This document shows positions 42,836-54,129 of a DNA stretch of 64,000 nt, piece by piece (position 1 is the first letter of the stretch; the number at the start of each line of letters is the position of its first letter). Origin of the DNA: Ascaphus truei (Eukaryota; Chordata; Amphibia; Anura; Ascaphidae); assembly GCA_036426205.1 (NCBI GenBank), contig CM071570.1, positions 6,399,185 to 6,463,184 of the forward strand, in the 5' to 3' direction. The translations under genes were made by a program, and so were the position numbers. The notes below the pieces were generated by a model, which was not told where the DNA came from, did no database searches, and saw only the letters and a list, made by a program, of their open reading frames with translations.

Positions 42836-43220
42836 CGACACACTTTATTCGAGCAAATACCCAGTATGTACCTGGCAGATACCTGGAATGCGCCGCTCCT
42901 CACCTCTGACAAGCCCCGTTGCGTTTGCCTTCCCAGCCTGGGTTCATGCCTGGCTGACGGGCGGCTGATCTGTTAAATGATAATGATTAGGATTTAATAG
43001 GCTGCAATGCTTCGCGTGTCTACCAGATGGCATAAATTCATGAATTGTAATGCAGTATATATATATATACTGTGCAGTATTGCAGCCAGAGGGAATAAAA
43101 TGCTTCAATCCCTGCCTGGAAAATACCTCAATGCACTCGGGCAGAAAACAGTCACAAACCTCAATACACCCGGGTATACCCGAATTCGTGGGACTAGCCG
43201 AGCTCGAATAAAGTGTGTCG
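42836..43220. mobile_element. Non-autonomous DNA transposon with 19-bp TIRs
   Basis: CGACACACTTTATTCGAGC at 42836-42854 is exactly inverted at 43202-43220, and similarity continues inward (ATACCC words). There is no coding capacity and no clear target duplication. Confidence 0.7.
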
Positions 43221-43230
43221 CCAGTGTACC

Positions 43231-43674
43231 CTTACCCACCTCAGTACTGGGGACTGGCCAGGTCTGCGGGCATACAGGCGTTACATTATGCAGTGCCCTG
43301 CTGGGTATGTGCATGTGTGTGTGAGATGCTGGGTAATTGTGAGATGCTGGGTAATTGCATGTTCGTTTGAGATGCTGGGTAATTGTGAGATGCTGGGTAA
43401 TTGTGAGATGCTGGGTAATTGTGAGATGCTGGGTAATTGTGAGATGCTGGGTAATTGCATGTTCGTTTGAGATGCTGGGTATTTGCGTGTGTGTGAGATG
43501 CTGGGTAATTGCGTGCGTGTGGAATACTGGCTACATCGGAGATGTGCATGGCGTGCGTGCGCGTATACAGTATGTATAAACAAGTATGAGTTAAAGGCAC
43601 AAAGGAAAATGTAGACTTTAAGAAAGAAAACAAAAGTTCAAGAAAACGTAGAATATCATGCTTAGAAAAATCAA
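43231..43674. repeat. Segmental repeat copy 1 with 18-bp minisatellite
   Basis: CCCACCTCAGTACTGGGGAC through ATATCATGCTTAGAAAAATC recurs at 44420-44764. Inside it, GAGATGCTGGGTAATTGT units (18 bp) are repeated about nine times here (43322-43505) and four or five times in the other copy. Confidence 0.9.
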
Positions 43675-44419
43675 ATAAACAGAAATATTGAGTGCGCAAC
43701 TACTATTATCTACTGTGTAATTAACCCAATAAAACACCACCTGGTGAAGTGAATAAGCAAATAAATAATTATGCAACCTCTAGATAACTGGCATCTGCAG
43801 CTGAAGTAATAAGGGTAGAGGAACCCCTAAAGCAACTGAAAAAAAAGGACAAAAGCGCAAACGCACATGGTGAAGTATGCAAAGTAAATATATATATATT
43901 TTTAGGGTAAGATATCTGCGTACATCAGATTAAAAGGTTACCAGCAATTCATGTACATAGACATGGGTGAATGGAAGTAGTACAGCTGCCGCCAACCATC
44001 TGGGGATTTTCTTTACTGCATCAAGGCACACCCCCGCAACTGAAGAAAAGCCTCCGTTTGCGTCCGTCTTTGGGTTGAAGGAGTCTTTAGTAGGACTTTG
44101 CTTGAGGGAGGCTTCGTTCAGCTCTCCCTGGCTCCTTGCCCGGCGCTGACAGCGATGGAGGTTAGCAGCTTCTCAGGCAAGCTGTTACCTCAAGTGTCCC
44201 GTATTTCCTGTGCGTTCGGCCGCAAAGTGAGGACGGCCGTAAAGTGTGGATGTTTTACCGCACTGTTCACAATCGCGGGTAAATGTCTATGGGAATCAGC
44301 TCCACGTAATGACAAAGGAGTCAGCTGGCACACAGATAAATATTAAAAGTGATAAATCGGGCTAAAATTTATCCAACGCGTTTCGAAGCGCAAGCTTCTT
44401 CATCAGGGATGAAGCGTTA
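43675..44419 (-). mobile_element. Insert between the two segmental copies, PLE-type terminal sequence
   Basis: This 745-bp segment carries a minus-strand hammerhead-like motif at 44374-44410, next to the right-hand copy. No protein remnant was found. It may be a PLE-derived non-autonomous element. Confidence 0.4.
44374..44410 (-). ncRNA. Hammerhead-ribozyme-like motif with intact core blocks
   Basis: The minus strand reads CCCTGATGA, then a GAAGC...GCTTC hairpin with a TTGC loop, then GAAACGCGTTGG. Both core blocks (CUGAUGA and GAAA) are intact. This makes it the best candidate of the four for self-cleavage, although the cleavage triplet would be GUU. An unpaired A precedes stem II, as in the related copies. 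Confidence 0.5.
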
Positions 44420-44764
44420 TACCCTTACCCACCTCAGTACTGGGGACTGGCCAGGTCTGCGGGCATACAGGCGTTACATTATGCAGTGCCCTGCTGGGTA
44501 TGTGCATGGGTGTGTGAGATGCTGGGTAATTGTGAGATGCTGGGTAATTGCATGTTCGTTTGAGATGCTGGGTATTTGCGTGTGTGTGAGATGCTGGGTA
44601 ATTGCGTGCGTGTGAGATACTGGCTACATGCGGGAGTGTGCAGGCGTGCGTGCGCGTATACAGTATGTATAAACAAGTAGAGTTAAAGCACAAAGGAAAA
44701 TGTAGACTTTAAGAAAGAAAACAAAAGTTCAAGAAAACGTAGAATATCATGCTTAGAAAAATCA
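44420..44764. repeat. Segmental repeat copy 2
   Basis: See 43231-43674; same orientation, fewer 18-bp units, otherwise almost identical. Confidence 0.9.
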
Positions 44765-45639
44765 ATCTGACTATGCCAACGTGTCTATATTATTAAATAA
44801 AAAGGATCCATTTGTGACACTTAATGATTCACTTACATAAGCCCTGTCCAGCTGCAGATAGCAATCAGAGCAGTGACCTATAAATACAGTAAGAAGGGCT
44901 CTCCCGAGACTGCACCAGGACGGCACTGAGACTGGATCAGCGAGAAAAATGTTACCTCTTCCCAGTGGGAATTTACTGAAGGGAAATCTTTCATCTCTTT
45001 TATTATTTCATTGCCTTTAATAATTTCTTTTTATTATCACCACATTATTTTCAGGAGGAGGTGATTCTTGTTCAATAAAAGGATATTTTAATTTAATCAC
45101 TTCCCTACTTCCAGGAGAGCTACCCCCGTGGCTGGTCACTGCATGGAATATGTATCAGTATATATTATTAATAGCCAATGAAATAGCTGGATAGCAGCAC
45201 TCCTGTTAAGTATTGTGTGTGGTAGGTGCACTAGGGGAGGGTGCAGTAAGAATAGTGACTGATCATTCTGCTCCTGAGAGAGAGATGGAGGCAGAATGTC
45301 AGTAAGTCCCCAAAGTTGCGTGCACTCAGTAACCCACAATATGTAATGTAGTATACTGTAGCAAGTAAATTAGCAGGTACTGTACATGTATTGAGCTAAG
45401 CTATGTAAATTGCAAGTACCCCAATGGTAAATAATATCTTTAATAGTTACATGTTATTATAGGGAGAGAAAAGAAAACATCTGTGATAGTCGCTGCTGTG
45501 CTGAGTACAGTAAATCTATTGAGGTGTTTGCTGCAGGGGTACAGTAGGTAATTGGTAGAAAGATGTTAGGTAGCGACTCCTCGTATTACTGATGTATATG
45601 ATCCTTGTGTAGGGGTGTTCTGGTTTCCCCTCTGTACCT
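44765..45639. other. Unannotated AT-rich sequence
   Basis: No gene recognised. Confidence 0.4.
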
Positions 45640-46640
45640 ACGCTGCAGGGCGCAATCACGGGGTGTGCTGTGAGGGAGCGATCGGATGTTCCGCAGCGGC
45701 CCGATAGCACAGGGCGCCACCATGTTGTTTGGGCATTGCGCAATACTCACGGAGAGAGTTCGCGCATGCGCAGTGTAAGCGCGCGAATGGCTGGCGAATA
45801 ACCAGGAGGCTCTGCAGTAAAACTACAATTCCCATGAGCCTCAGCAGAGCCACATGACACCAGGGAACGAATAGGAGTGCAGGGATTGCTGGCAGGCAGG
45901 AAAGGGAAGTGTGGTGGAGAGACCACGCTAGGAGAGGGCACCAGAGGAGCAAGGGGAGAGGTTGTGTGTGTGTGTGTGCGTGTGTGCAGGGGATCAGTGA
46001 CCCACCTGTGTAGGCCAGATTTCCCCTCAGGCCCAGTGAGTCACCACCAGCTTGTGATGCTGCAGGGAAAGCCCTAGAGAGAGAGACATTCTATCCCCTT
46101 ACTGTATCAGCAGGCAGGGACACAGTGTTCTTCCTGCGCTGCTGTGTGCGAACAGTGGTTTGGGCTCAAGCTGCTGGACATTTCCAAACTCGTGAGAGAC
46201 TACGCTGGATCGGCGGATCCTTTTCGAAGTCTGTTACCGGCTGCTGGAGTAGCCGGAAGGTATTTAATAAGTGCACCAACACCGGTACCTTCATGCGCGG
46301 ATCCCGCCTTGGGGGAGGGTTCTTTAGAGACACTGGGTTGAGTGACCAAGGGACTGAGTCTATACATTGGACACGGTGTGGGGTGCACGCGGTGGTGGGA
46401 AGTGACATTACTCAATGAGGATAGTGGCCAGGCCACTGGTGTATATTTACTGAATATCAGCTATTCATGTACTGTACTATATGTGTTTTATCCCTAATAG
46501 GTGTACGCTAAGGTTTTGCGATTACTTATTAGTAAAAGGTTACAAAGTTGAGGTGTGTTATCATTATTCTTACCTAGGGGAATCTTACTTATTGGGGATC
46601 CTGGGTAAGTGGAGGCGCTGCCAAGAACATATTGTTACCC
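45640..46640 (+). promoter_or_regulatory. CpG-containing promoter-like block, possibly LTR-derived
   Basis: GCGCATGCGCAG at 45762-45773 matches the NRF1 site, and ACTACAATTCCCATGAGCC at 45822-45840 matches the ZNF143/THAP11 motif. A transcribed-looking leader follows, with GGGATCCTGGGTAAGTGGAG and GCGCTG near 46595. Similar 'GGAGGCGCTG' words occur in other LTR-like elements of the window, so an LTR origin is as likely as a host promoter. No coding exon was identified. Confidence 0.35.
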
Positions 46641-46797
46641 CAGGCTCCTAGTTAGCGGAGGCCCAGATCTCGCTGAGCCAGCAGGTACATACAGCACTAG
46701 TAGTCTCTCTATATCAGCAGGAAAGAGGGCTACACTTGTGTGCATGAATGCCCTGGCAGTCTGTGTACACTTGTACAAAGTGTCAGCATGTGATTAA

Positions 46798-47129
46798 GGC
46801 TAGGTCCCTGCTGCAGGGACAAGAACTGCCCCTCAATGGGGCCGGGCCTGCTACCTACCTTGGCCGCCATGCTGCGTGGCCAGATTGTGCTGGACAGGAA
46901 AAATGTGTTCAGGTCTTGTGACGGAGCGCTTGCCACCCCCCTCCCCCGGCGGTTCAGCCAATGAGGGCGAATCTGCCGGCGTGACATCATTGCCATGCCC
47001 CCACCACGCCCCCATCACACACCCCGGCCCCGTCTTTCCACCTGCAGTTCTGCACAGATTGGGGAACAGAGCTGCACGCGCCACCAGCGTGGCAGGCGCG
47101 CGTGTAGCGCCGACACCAGGGCCGTAACC
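46798..47129. mobile_element. GC-rich element, family B
   Basis: It starts GGCTAGGTCCCTGCTGCAGG and its inverse end is GGTTACGGCCCTGG, with TAA at 46795-46797 and 47130-47132. It is homologous, in opposite orientation, to 53158-53434: both contain CAATGAGGGCGAATCTGCCG and CTGCACGCGCC in corresponding places. Confidence 0.65.
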
Positions 47130-47267
47130 TAAGGTAAGCTTAATTGTGGTAGCTACAGTTTCTAAACCACTGTCTGGGTGGTAGTGGTTACATTGTGTAG
47201 TATCATATAATGTCCACAAGGGGATACAAAGTAGCAAGTGTATAGCATTCCAGGACTATACACTACA

Positions 47268-47330
47268 CCAGGGGTTTTCAACCTTTTTGTGGTTCGGGAA
47301 CCCCAGAATTCGATTCTGACATGATACATA
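47268..47330 (+). mobile_element. hAT-type terminus (left end only)
   Basis: CAGGGGTTTTCAACCTTTTT followed by GTGGTTCGGGAACCCC resembles the CAG-type ends of Tip100/Charlie-like hAT elements. No matching right end was found. Confidence 0.4.
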
Positions 47331-48654
47331 TTATTATAATTAATAATAGATTATATATAATAGATAAATAATGGGTACATAAATAACAATAGTTACATTA
47401 TTACCATCTCGTTATATTTTATTGTTACTGTAAATTTCTTCGCCAAGTCTTCGTTCTTATTATGGGGATAAACATCAAGATTCCAACAAAACATATTTCC
47501 CCCCTAGACGTGATTCGGTTTTATGGAGCATCCTTCACTCCCCGATCTGGGAACAGGCAGGGGTCAACAGCGTTGCGATGCTATAGCTGTCAGTGTTAAC
47601 AAGGTGCAGGAGAACATCACGTGGCCCCTGTTGCTTAGCAACCGCATGGCTGTAGTTTTGGCGTCAGCTTTTCCCCTAGCTGTACGGGTGTGGCATCCAC
47701 TTGTGTGTATATATAGCACTATTTGCATTGTTTTTTGTATCTAGAAAAAGACACGCAGCTGGCCCGAAATGTGGATCTCTTCAATAAAACCTGTTTGTTT
47801 TTCACATGACCACTGGAGTGCCGTTCGTGTTCTTATTCAGTGGAAGGATGTGCTCCCGTGGCGGTCCATACTTGGATTGGTGACTGCTTCTGTCTTACAT
47901 CCTTGACCTTGAATATTTAAGGCAGTTGACACCACCTCTCTCTTCTCACCCGCTCCAGCACTGCCCCTGAGATGTGTCCTAAGATAACAGAGATAGGCAA
48001 GGGCACAACCGTATGATTCATGAGTTTAATAAAGAATGTAACCCCTCCATGTCGTATGTCATTGTAAGGCTAAAGCCTGTATTTGTGGGACAGCTGCAAG
48101 TCTCTCCCACCATCGTTTTTAATACTGTCCTGCCCCCTATCCTCTCTCTGTTTGTTTCATCAGTAGCCACCATCCTCCCCTCCTCCATGTTTCATTCATA
48201 GGGTGGGCCCTCTTTGAGGACTAACCCATGTGTCGTCTAGGCCAAAACCGCTCATGAAGTCCAGTCGACCTATGAGCCGAGCACACACATTGACATTATA
48301 GCACTAAACTGAAGCTAAATGGTGTTTTCAATATACATCAAGCTCTTGTTCACATTTCTGCTGTTATTGACATTTTGTGAGTGGGTTTATGAAGCAATAA
48401 AAGTAGGGATAGAGGCAGATACTGTAAATGTCTAAGACATGTATCATCAGTGGAATAATTGTTCTCCCTTCTTCCAATCTTTGCCCAGTGGGAAGTCAGG
48501 AAATCCTCTCTATCTCTCTGTCTAACAGACAAGTAGTAAACATGCTGCATCTGTTGATCACATCTCATGCATTTCTTGCGGCTGTAAGCAAAATAGCTAA
48601 ACTTATTGTGCAATAAGGAGCACTGTAGCTTAGTGTCTCGCATTAGGACATGGC
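47331..48654. other. Unannotated sequence
   Basis: GCCCGAAATGTGGATCTCTT followed by AATAAAACC near 47762-47792 resembles the 3' end of a frog repeat linked to Penelope elements. Otherwise no gene. Confidence 0.35.
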
Positions 48655-48900
48655 TTTGCTTTCTCAGACATAAAAAATATCTTTAATTAATCAAACGTTT
48701 AGACTGCTGCATGTGTTCCAGCAATCAAGCAGTGCTTGAGGTGACACTTAATTAGGCCGCTGTCTTTTCTGGTGAGTTATTTTTGGCTTTGGAGAAGCTC
48801 AGTTGAAAAACATGAATTCACGGAAAGCAAATCTGGTGGAATATAGATGAGTTCTTTCAAATGTGTTAGGTTGTTAGTGGTCTAGTAATGTTCCAACATG
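48655..48900. other. Possible conserved non-coding element
   Basis: Repeat-free sequence with TTAATTAATC and CACTTAATTAGGC homeodomain-type words and long mixed-complexity stretches. It resembles vertebrate enhancer DNA. This is an impression and was not tested by alignment. Confidence 0.25.
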
Positions 48901-49282
48901 TTCAAAATATGAGTTCAATCACGTTTAAGTACCATGTGCATAAATATAATGGCACAGGAACTAATTGGGAAGTCTTTGCTAGAAATCACTCCTGACATTA
49001 AATACACAATCCTGGTTATTGTTTTTGCTTTGAACATGGTTGGAGCTAGGGGGTCTTCTTGGGATGAACTGCCTTATTTTCAGGTCTGGGAACCCCCACT
49101 TACCAGTGTTGCCCCTCAAGGTATTACACTGGAGTTATAGTTAATTCTATTGTATAATATCTTATTAAAACACATATTTTAACTACCAGGACTATGTTTT
49201 AACACACAATTAAATTGATTTTCTAATAAAACTTTCCCTGAGGTTTACAAATAGGATGTCACTTTTAAAAAACTATGATTCC
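48901..49282. other. Unannotated sequence
   Basis: No gene recognised. Confidence 0.4.
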
Positions 49283-49525
49283 TTAGGCTCATATGTACTA
49301 ACCTTTCGGGAGCTGGCAAACACATTGGGGGGTTATGTAGCAAAGTTCCCAGCTGCAAAAACGGAGCAAAAATACCGCTCCAGATTTATCAAAGAAAACG
49401 GTCTCATAGGGTACAGTGGGATTTGTGGGTGTTAATACATGTTTTGCTCCATTTTTGCCCCACTTTTGCAGCTTGGAGACTTGGCTGTGGGTTTACCTCG
49501 TAGTATATTTGGTCCTTAATGTCTC
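49283..49525. repeat. Foldback repeat (AGCTGCAAAA...TTTTGCAGCT)
   Basis: CAGCTGCAAAAACGGAGCAA on the left pairs with TTTTTGCCCCACTTTTGCAG on the right, and the outer ends (ATGTACTAACCT and inverse ATATACTACGAGG) also match loosely. Probably a decayed MITE. Confidence 0.45.
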
Positions 49526-49954
49526 TTTTTGGGGTCCTCGGGTAACTGGCACGTGATGGTATTCTGTTTACAATATATCCACCAGAACCAAGCACGTGGC
49601 ATGGGCGTACTTACTACATGTGTACAGAAGCAGAAGTATCCTAACCATCTATTGGAAATTATAACCATGAAGAAAGTAAATGAAAGATTCCAATGGGTCT
49701 TTGAAATGTTTCACAGTTCTTTAGGCTTGTTCTCAAAAGGATAGAATGACGATACAACTACTGCATCTTCATGACTGTGAGAATGAGTCATTATCAAAAT
49801 ACTGTTGGAAATGCTAGATTTCATTCCATTAAATACAATCGTGATAGCTACTGTACATCTTAAGATTTGTGTCTTGTACAGTATATCTATCTACACTATC
49901 CCTATATATAGTATATAGTTCTATCTTTTGTACCCGGCTTCGCCCGGGAAATGT
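49526..49954. other. Unannotated sequence
   Basis: No gene recognised. Confidence 0.4.
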
Positions 49955-50030
49955 ATTTCCCTCCCCCCCCCCCCCCCCCCCCCCCCCCCGCCGTCGCCAC
50001 CCCCCCCCGCCCCCCCCTCCCCGCTGCTGC
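49955..50030. repeat. C-rich tract
   Basis: Long C-runs interrupted by a few bases, preceded by GTACCCGGCTTCGCCCGGGA. Length is likely unreliable. Confidence 0.85.
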
Positions 50031-50105
50031 CGCATCTCCCCTCCCTACCGGCACATCTCCCCGCCCCTCTCCCCCGCTGCCGGCACACTTCCCTGTGCTG
50101 CTTTA

Positions 50106-50215
50106 GGCTGCGGCCACGCTGCCGCTGAGCTCGCTCATGCTTGAGAGCAGTGACGTCACCAGCTCTCCAAGCATGAGCAATCGGTTGTCCTGCAATTTTT
50201 TTACAGCAGGAGCTG
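50106..50215. mobile_element. GC-rich element, family B, partial
   Basis: TTA precedes GGCTGCGGCCACGCTGCCGC. TGCTTGAGAGC and GCTCTCCAAGCATGAGC form a hairpin like that of the 6819-7075 element. The right end is lost in the adjoining simple repeats. Confidence 0.5.
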
Positions 50216-50239
50216 GGGGGGGGCTATTAGGGAGGTTAC

Positions 50240-50465
50240 TGTCTCTGTGTCTGTATGTGTGTGTGTGTGTGTCTGTGTCTCTGTGTGTCTGTGTGTGTGT
50301 CTGTCTATGTGTGCCTGTCTGTGTGTGTGTGTGTGTGTCTCTGTGTGTGTGTGTGTTTCTGTGTCTATATGTGTGTGTGTGTGTGTCTCTGTGTGTCTGT
50401 GTGTGTGTCTGTCTATGTGTGCCTGTCTGTGTGTGTGTGTCTCTGTGTGTGTGTGTCTTTGTGTC
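50240..50465. repeat. (GT)n/(TGTGTC)n tract
   Basis: Compound GT repeat with TCTGTG and CTATGTGTG variants, including an internal duplication of about 115 bp. Confidence 0.9.
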
Positions 50466-51920
50466 TCCATTTTCCCTCTACAACCTTCCCTCCCTTCTCT
50501 CCCCCTCTCCCCCCCCCATTGCTCGCGCTCTCTCCACATTGCTCGCTCTCTCTCCCCCCCATCTCTCTCTCCAGCCCCCCTCTCTCCTTGCCCCCTCTTC
50601 CCACCTCTCTCCCTTCCCCCTCTCCCTCTCCCTTCTCCTTTCTCCTTTCTCTCCCTTACCCTCTCTCTCTACCCCCTTCTCTCCCTTACCCTTTCTCTCT
50701 ACCCCCCTTCTCTCCTTTCTCCCCCACCCACTCCTTGTCCCCCCTCCCACTCCGTTCCCCCTCACTCCATTCCCCCCCTTACTCCATTCCCCCTCTCACT
50801 CTGTTTTCTCCACCCACTCACTAAGTTCTCCCCTCACTCCGTTTCCCCATCACTCCGTTTTCTCCCCCTCACTCCATTTTATTCCCCCCTCCCCACTCAC
50901 TCTGTTTTCTCCCCCCCTCCCTCACTCTCTCCATTTCCCCCCCCCCCTTACTCACTCCATTTTCTTCCCCCCTCACTGTTTTCTCCCCCTCACTCACTCC
51001 GTTTTCTCCCCCACTCACTCTGTTTTCTCCCCTCATCGTTTTCCTCCCTTCTTTCTCCCCTCCCTCTGTTTTCCCCCCCCACTCACTCCATTTTCTCCCC
51101 CCCCCTCACTCACTTCGTTTCCTCCCCACTTCACTCCGTGTTCTTCCCCTCACTCTTTTTCTCCCCCTCTGTTTTCTCCCCCCCACTCACTTCATTTTCT
51201 CCCCCCCACTCACTCCGTTTTCTCCCTCCCCACTCACTCCGTTTCCCCATCCCACTCACTCTGTTTTCTCCCCCCCTCACTCACTCCGTTTTCTCCCCCC
51301 TCACTCACTCTGTTTTCTCCCCCCCTCACTCACTCCGTTTTCTCCCCCCCTCACTCACTCTGTTTTCTTCCCCCCCTCACTCACCCCGTTTTCTTCCCCC
51401 AAATCACTCCGTTTTCTTCCCCCACCTCACTCCGTTTTCTTCCCCCCACTCCGGTTTCTTCCCCCCTCACTCACTCTGTTTTCTCCCCCTCACTGACTCA
51501 GTTTTCTCCCCCCTCACTCACTCTGTTTTCTCTCCCCCACTCACTCCGTTTTCTCCCTCCACTCACTCCATTTTGTCCCCCACTCACTCCATTTTCTCCC
51601 CCCCACTCACTCTATTTTCTTCCCCCACTCACTCAGTTTTCTCCATCCCCACTCACTCTGTTACCCCCCACTCACTCCGTTTTCTCCCCCCCCACTCACT
51701 CCGTTTTCTCCCCCCTCACTCACTCCATTTTCTTCCCCCCTCACTCACTCTGTTTTCTTCCCCCCTCACTCACTCCGTTTTCTTACCCCCCTAACTCACT
51801 CTGTTTTCTTCTCCCACCTCACTCTGTTTTCTCCCCCCCTCACTCCGTTTTCTCTCTCCCCCTCACTCACTCCGTTTTCACCCCCCCACTCACTCCATTT
51901 TCTCCCCACTCCCCCCCTTC
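50466..51920. repeat. Long C/T-rich minisatellite (CACTCACTCCGTTTTCTCCCC)
   Basis: Loosely repeated CTCTCTCCC gives way, from about 50740, to 20-25 bp units of ACTCACTCCGTTTTCTCCCC type for almost 1.2 kb. All three plus-strand frames stay open for long stretches (up to 609 codons of Pro/Ser/Leu/Phe) because the units lack stops. This is not a gene. Confidence 0.95.
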
Positions 51921-53157
51921 AGGACATCTCCCCTGCACATCTCACATCAGACACACACAGCACTGAAGCACTGACACTCCCCCTCCCTTAGTAGCCACAC
52001 CTCCGCCCCCCGCCCCCTGCTCCTGACCTTTGAGAGATTTGCTGGACATTAGAATATCCATAATTTGGGAGGTGAGTCACATTGGAAGCGCAAAATAGTT
52101 GTGTTGACCTACAAATCTGCAGCAGAATGTACAGTGAAAGTTTCGTTGTGCTACCTGCTGCCGTTTGTGAGATATCGATGCTTCTGACATACCGGTACTG
52201 TACAAACAAACGGAATACTTAGAATTATAGTATACAGTAGATGTCAACCTATTTATGTATCTATATATTGTGTGTGTCTGTGTACAGTATGTGTGTGTAT
52301 GTCTCTGGGTGTGTGTCAGATAAAGCCAGGTAATTGTTTTCAAACTTGTAGCTGTAGTAATCTGTTGTGATGTATGGCAGCGTTTCTTGCAGTAATATTT
52401 ACGAGGTACAGTAGCTGGTAATAACCGGTAAACCAGGATACTATTTTCTAAGAAATAACTACAGCAAATGGCAGATAAAAGTCCCCCTGGGACACCTTAC
52501 TAATATGTGCTATATGAATAGCTTTGCATTGAATTATACTTTCAGAGTGCATCCCATTTTGTTCTGAATATAATTTAGGATCTTACTGTATTTACTTAGC
52601 ATCTATAAAGAGTAACCCTTAGTATGAATGGCAATGCATATCTAGCACCATGGCATGTTAATGCTGCTTTCTTATTACTGTACGTGCAAGGGGAATAGAA
52701 TCAACCCTGACCTGACCCCTGAGCTTAACCTGAGACTAGTACCAAACAGTGGACTAGTAAGCAGGACAATAGCTAGTAGATCCAAAAATGTAACTGTGTC
52801 TACTGTCCCGGCTAAGCTGAGTCTCACACTTACCCGTCTTGTCCCGCGGCTTTTTTCGGGCCGGCGCCGAACTTGGCCGCGCGCCAGCCACATCTTCCCC
52901 GTTCGTTCCCCTCCCCTCGCGACCTCTACCTCTGCTTCTCCGGGTCCCCCGGGTCCCCCTCTGCTTCCCACAGCCCCCCCTTACCCCGCCACCACCTTCG
53001 GGGAGCCCTGGGCACGCGCGCCACGTGCGCACGCACTCTGGCACGCGTGACCGCGCATCAGTGACGGGAAAAAAAAAAACAGCCGCGTCTGCCCGCACAT
53101 TGCAGTGGCGGCCGCATAAGACACAGCTCGGCAGCCACTGTATGCATCCACGAGTAA
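51921..53157. other. Unannotated sequence with a GC-rich block at 52800-53150
   Basis: The first 900 bp are AT-rich with short GT tracts and no gene. From about 52800 it becomes CpG-rich (GGGCCGGCGCCGAACTTGGC). Because it abuts a family B element it may be transposon-derived, but a host CpG island cannot be excluded. Confidence 0.4.
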
Positions 53158-53434
53158 GACTGAGGCCCCAGTACCTCCGCTGCACGCGCGCCCGCAAGAC
53201 TGGCGGCGCGTGCAGCCGATTCCCCGGTCTGCAGGGAGCTGCAGACCAAAAGACCGGGGCGGAGGCGTGGTGGGGGAGTGACGGGGGAACGGCCATGACG
53301 TCACCCGGCAGATTCGCCCTCATTGGCTGAACCGCTGGGGGGCGTGGCTTAGCGCCACAGCGCTGCGGCCCCCCTCGCAGCGGGCCCGGCGCCATTGAGG
53401 GGAGGGCTCTCGTCCCTGCAGCGTTCACCAGCCC
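53158..53434. mobile_element. GC-rich element, family B
   Basis: TAA flanks both ends (53155-53157 and 53435-53437). The sequence is the inverse relative of 46798-47129, sharing CAGATTCGCCCTCATTGGCT, the ends GACTGAGGCCCCAG and CACCAGCCC, and CCCTCGCAGCGGGCC-like hairpins. Confidence 0.65.
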
Positions 53435-53437
53435 TAA

Positions 53438-54129
53438 ATCTCTTTCCTAAAGCACCAGGAAAGATTATATACAGTATTCACCAATACTATTCACCAATAC
53501 AAGGACAGACTTTCTTCACAGTTCTTGACATGCTAGCATGCCTAGTTTTAAAAGATGTCTTTGTGTGTCTGTGCTAAGACAGTGATGAATTTACCCCATG
53601 CTATCACTAGTTTATTGTGCTCAGCTGATTGAAGAGAAGGATGTGACTGCTTTTTTAATTTATATGCAAATAATTTTACTTTGGTTGGCAGATCCTTTGT
53701 TTAAAAAAAGAAAAAGAAAAAAAGAAAGGAGCATGATTAATACTGCAGCAGTCATCGGGATCAATTGATTCAATTTGGAACCCAGAATGAGACATGCTAA
53801 GAAACACAGTCCCACCAGCACTCTCATCATACAGTACATCACTACATCGCACATCGCAGGCTAGCCAATCGGAGAACGGTATATACTGTATGAATTCCTC
53901 TCTGAATGGCTTCCAAGCCAGGAAGTAATTTTAGTAGTGGAACATTACCTGTGAATACCTCATGAACCGAGGTTCCCTGGTAAAAGCAGACAGTAGCTTT
54001 TGCTCCATGGATCTCCCAGTTGAAGAGCTTCAACTTTTAAACAAGAGGTTGTAGGCTAATTTTTGGAGCCAATTACTAGAAATAATTTATTTGGGAACAG
54101 TGTATGGATTTTAACATCAGTTAATAGTA
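53438..54129. other. Repeat-poor AT-rich sequence, possible conserved element at 53570-53880
   Basis: TTATATGCAAATAATTTTAC includes an octamer (POU) site, with further mixed-complexity sequence and no repeats. The regulatory reading is only a suggestion. Confidence 0.25.

Noticed and set aside
45712..45770. GCGCCACCATGTTG as a strong start codon context for a host gene
   Set aside because: The frame ends after about 17 codons and no splice donor lies in frame.
50137..51966. Plus-strand open frame of about 609 codons rich in Pro, Ser, Leu and Phe
   Set aside because: It runs through GT and C/T tandem repeats that lack stop codons; the other plus frames are open as well. There is no domain or varied composition.
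52754..53428. Minus-strand frame of 224 codons in GC-rich sequence
   Set aside because: GC-rich DNA has few stop codons. The interval overlaps a TAA-flanked transposon, no protein family is recognisable, and the opposite strand is open too (52839-53330).
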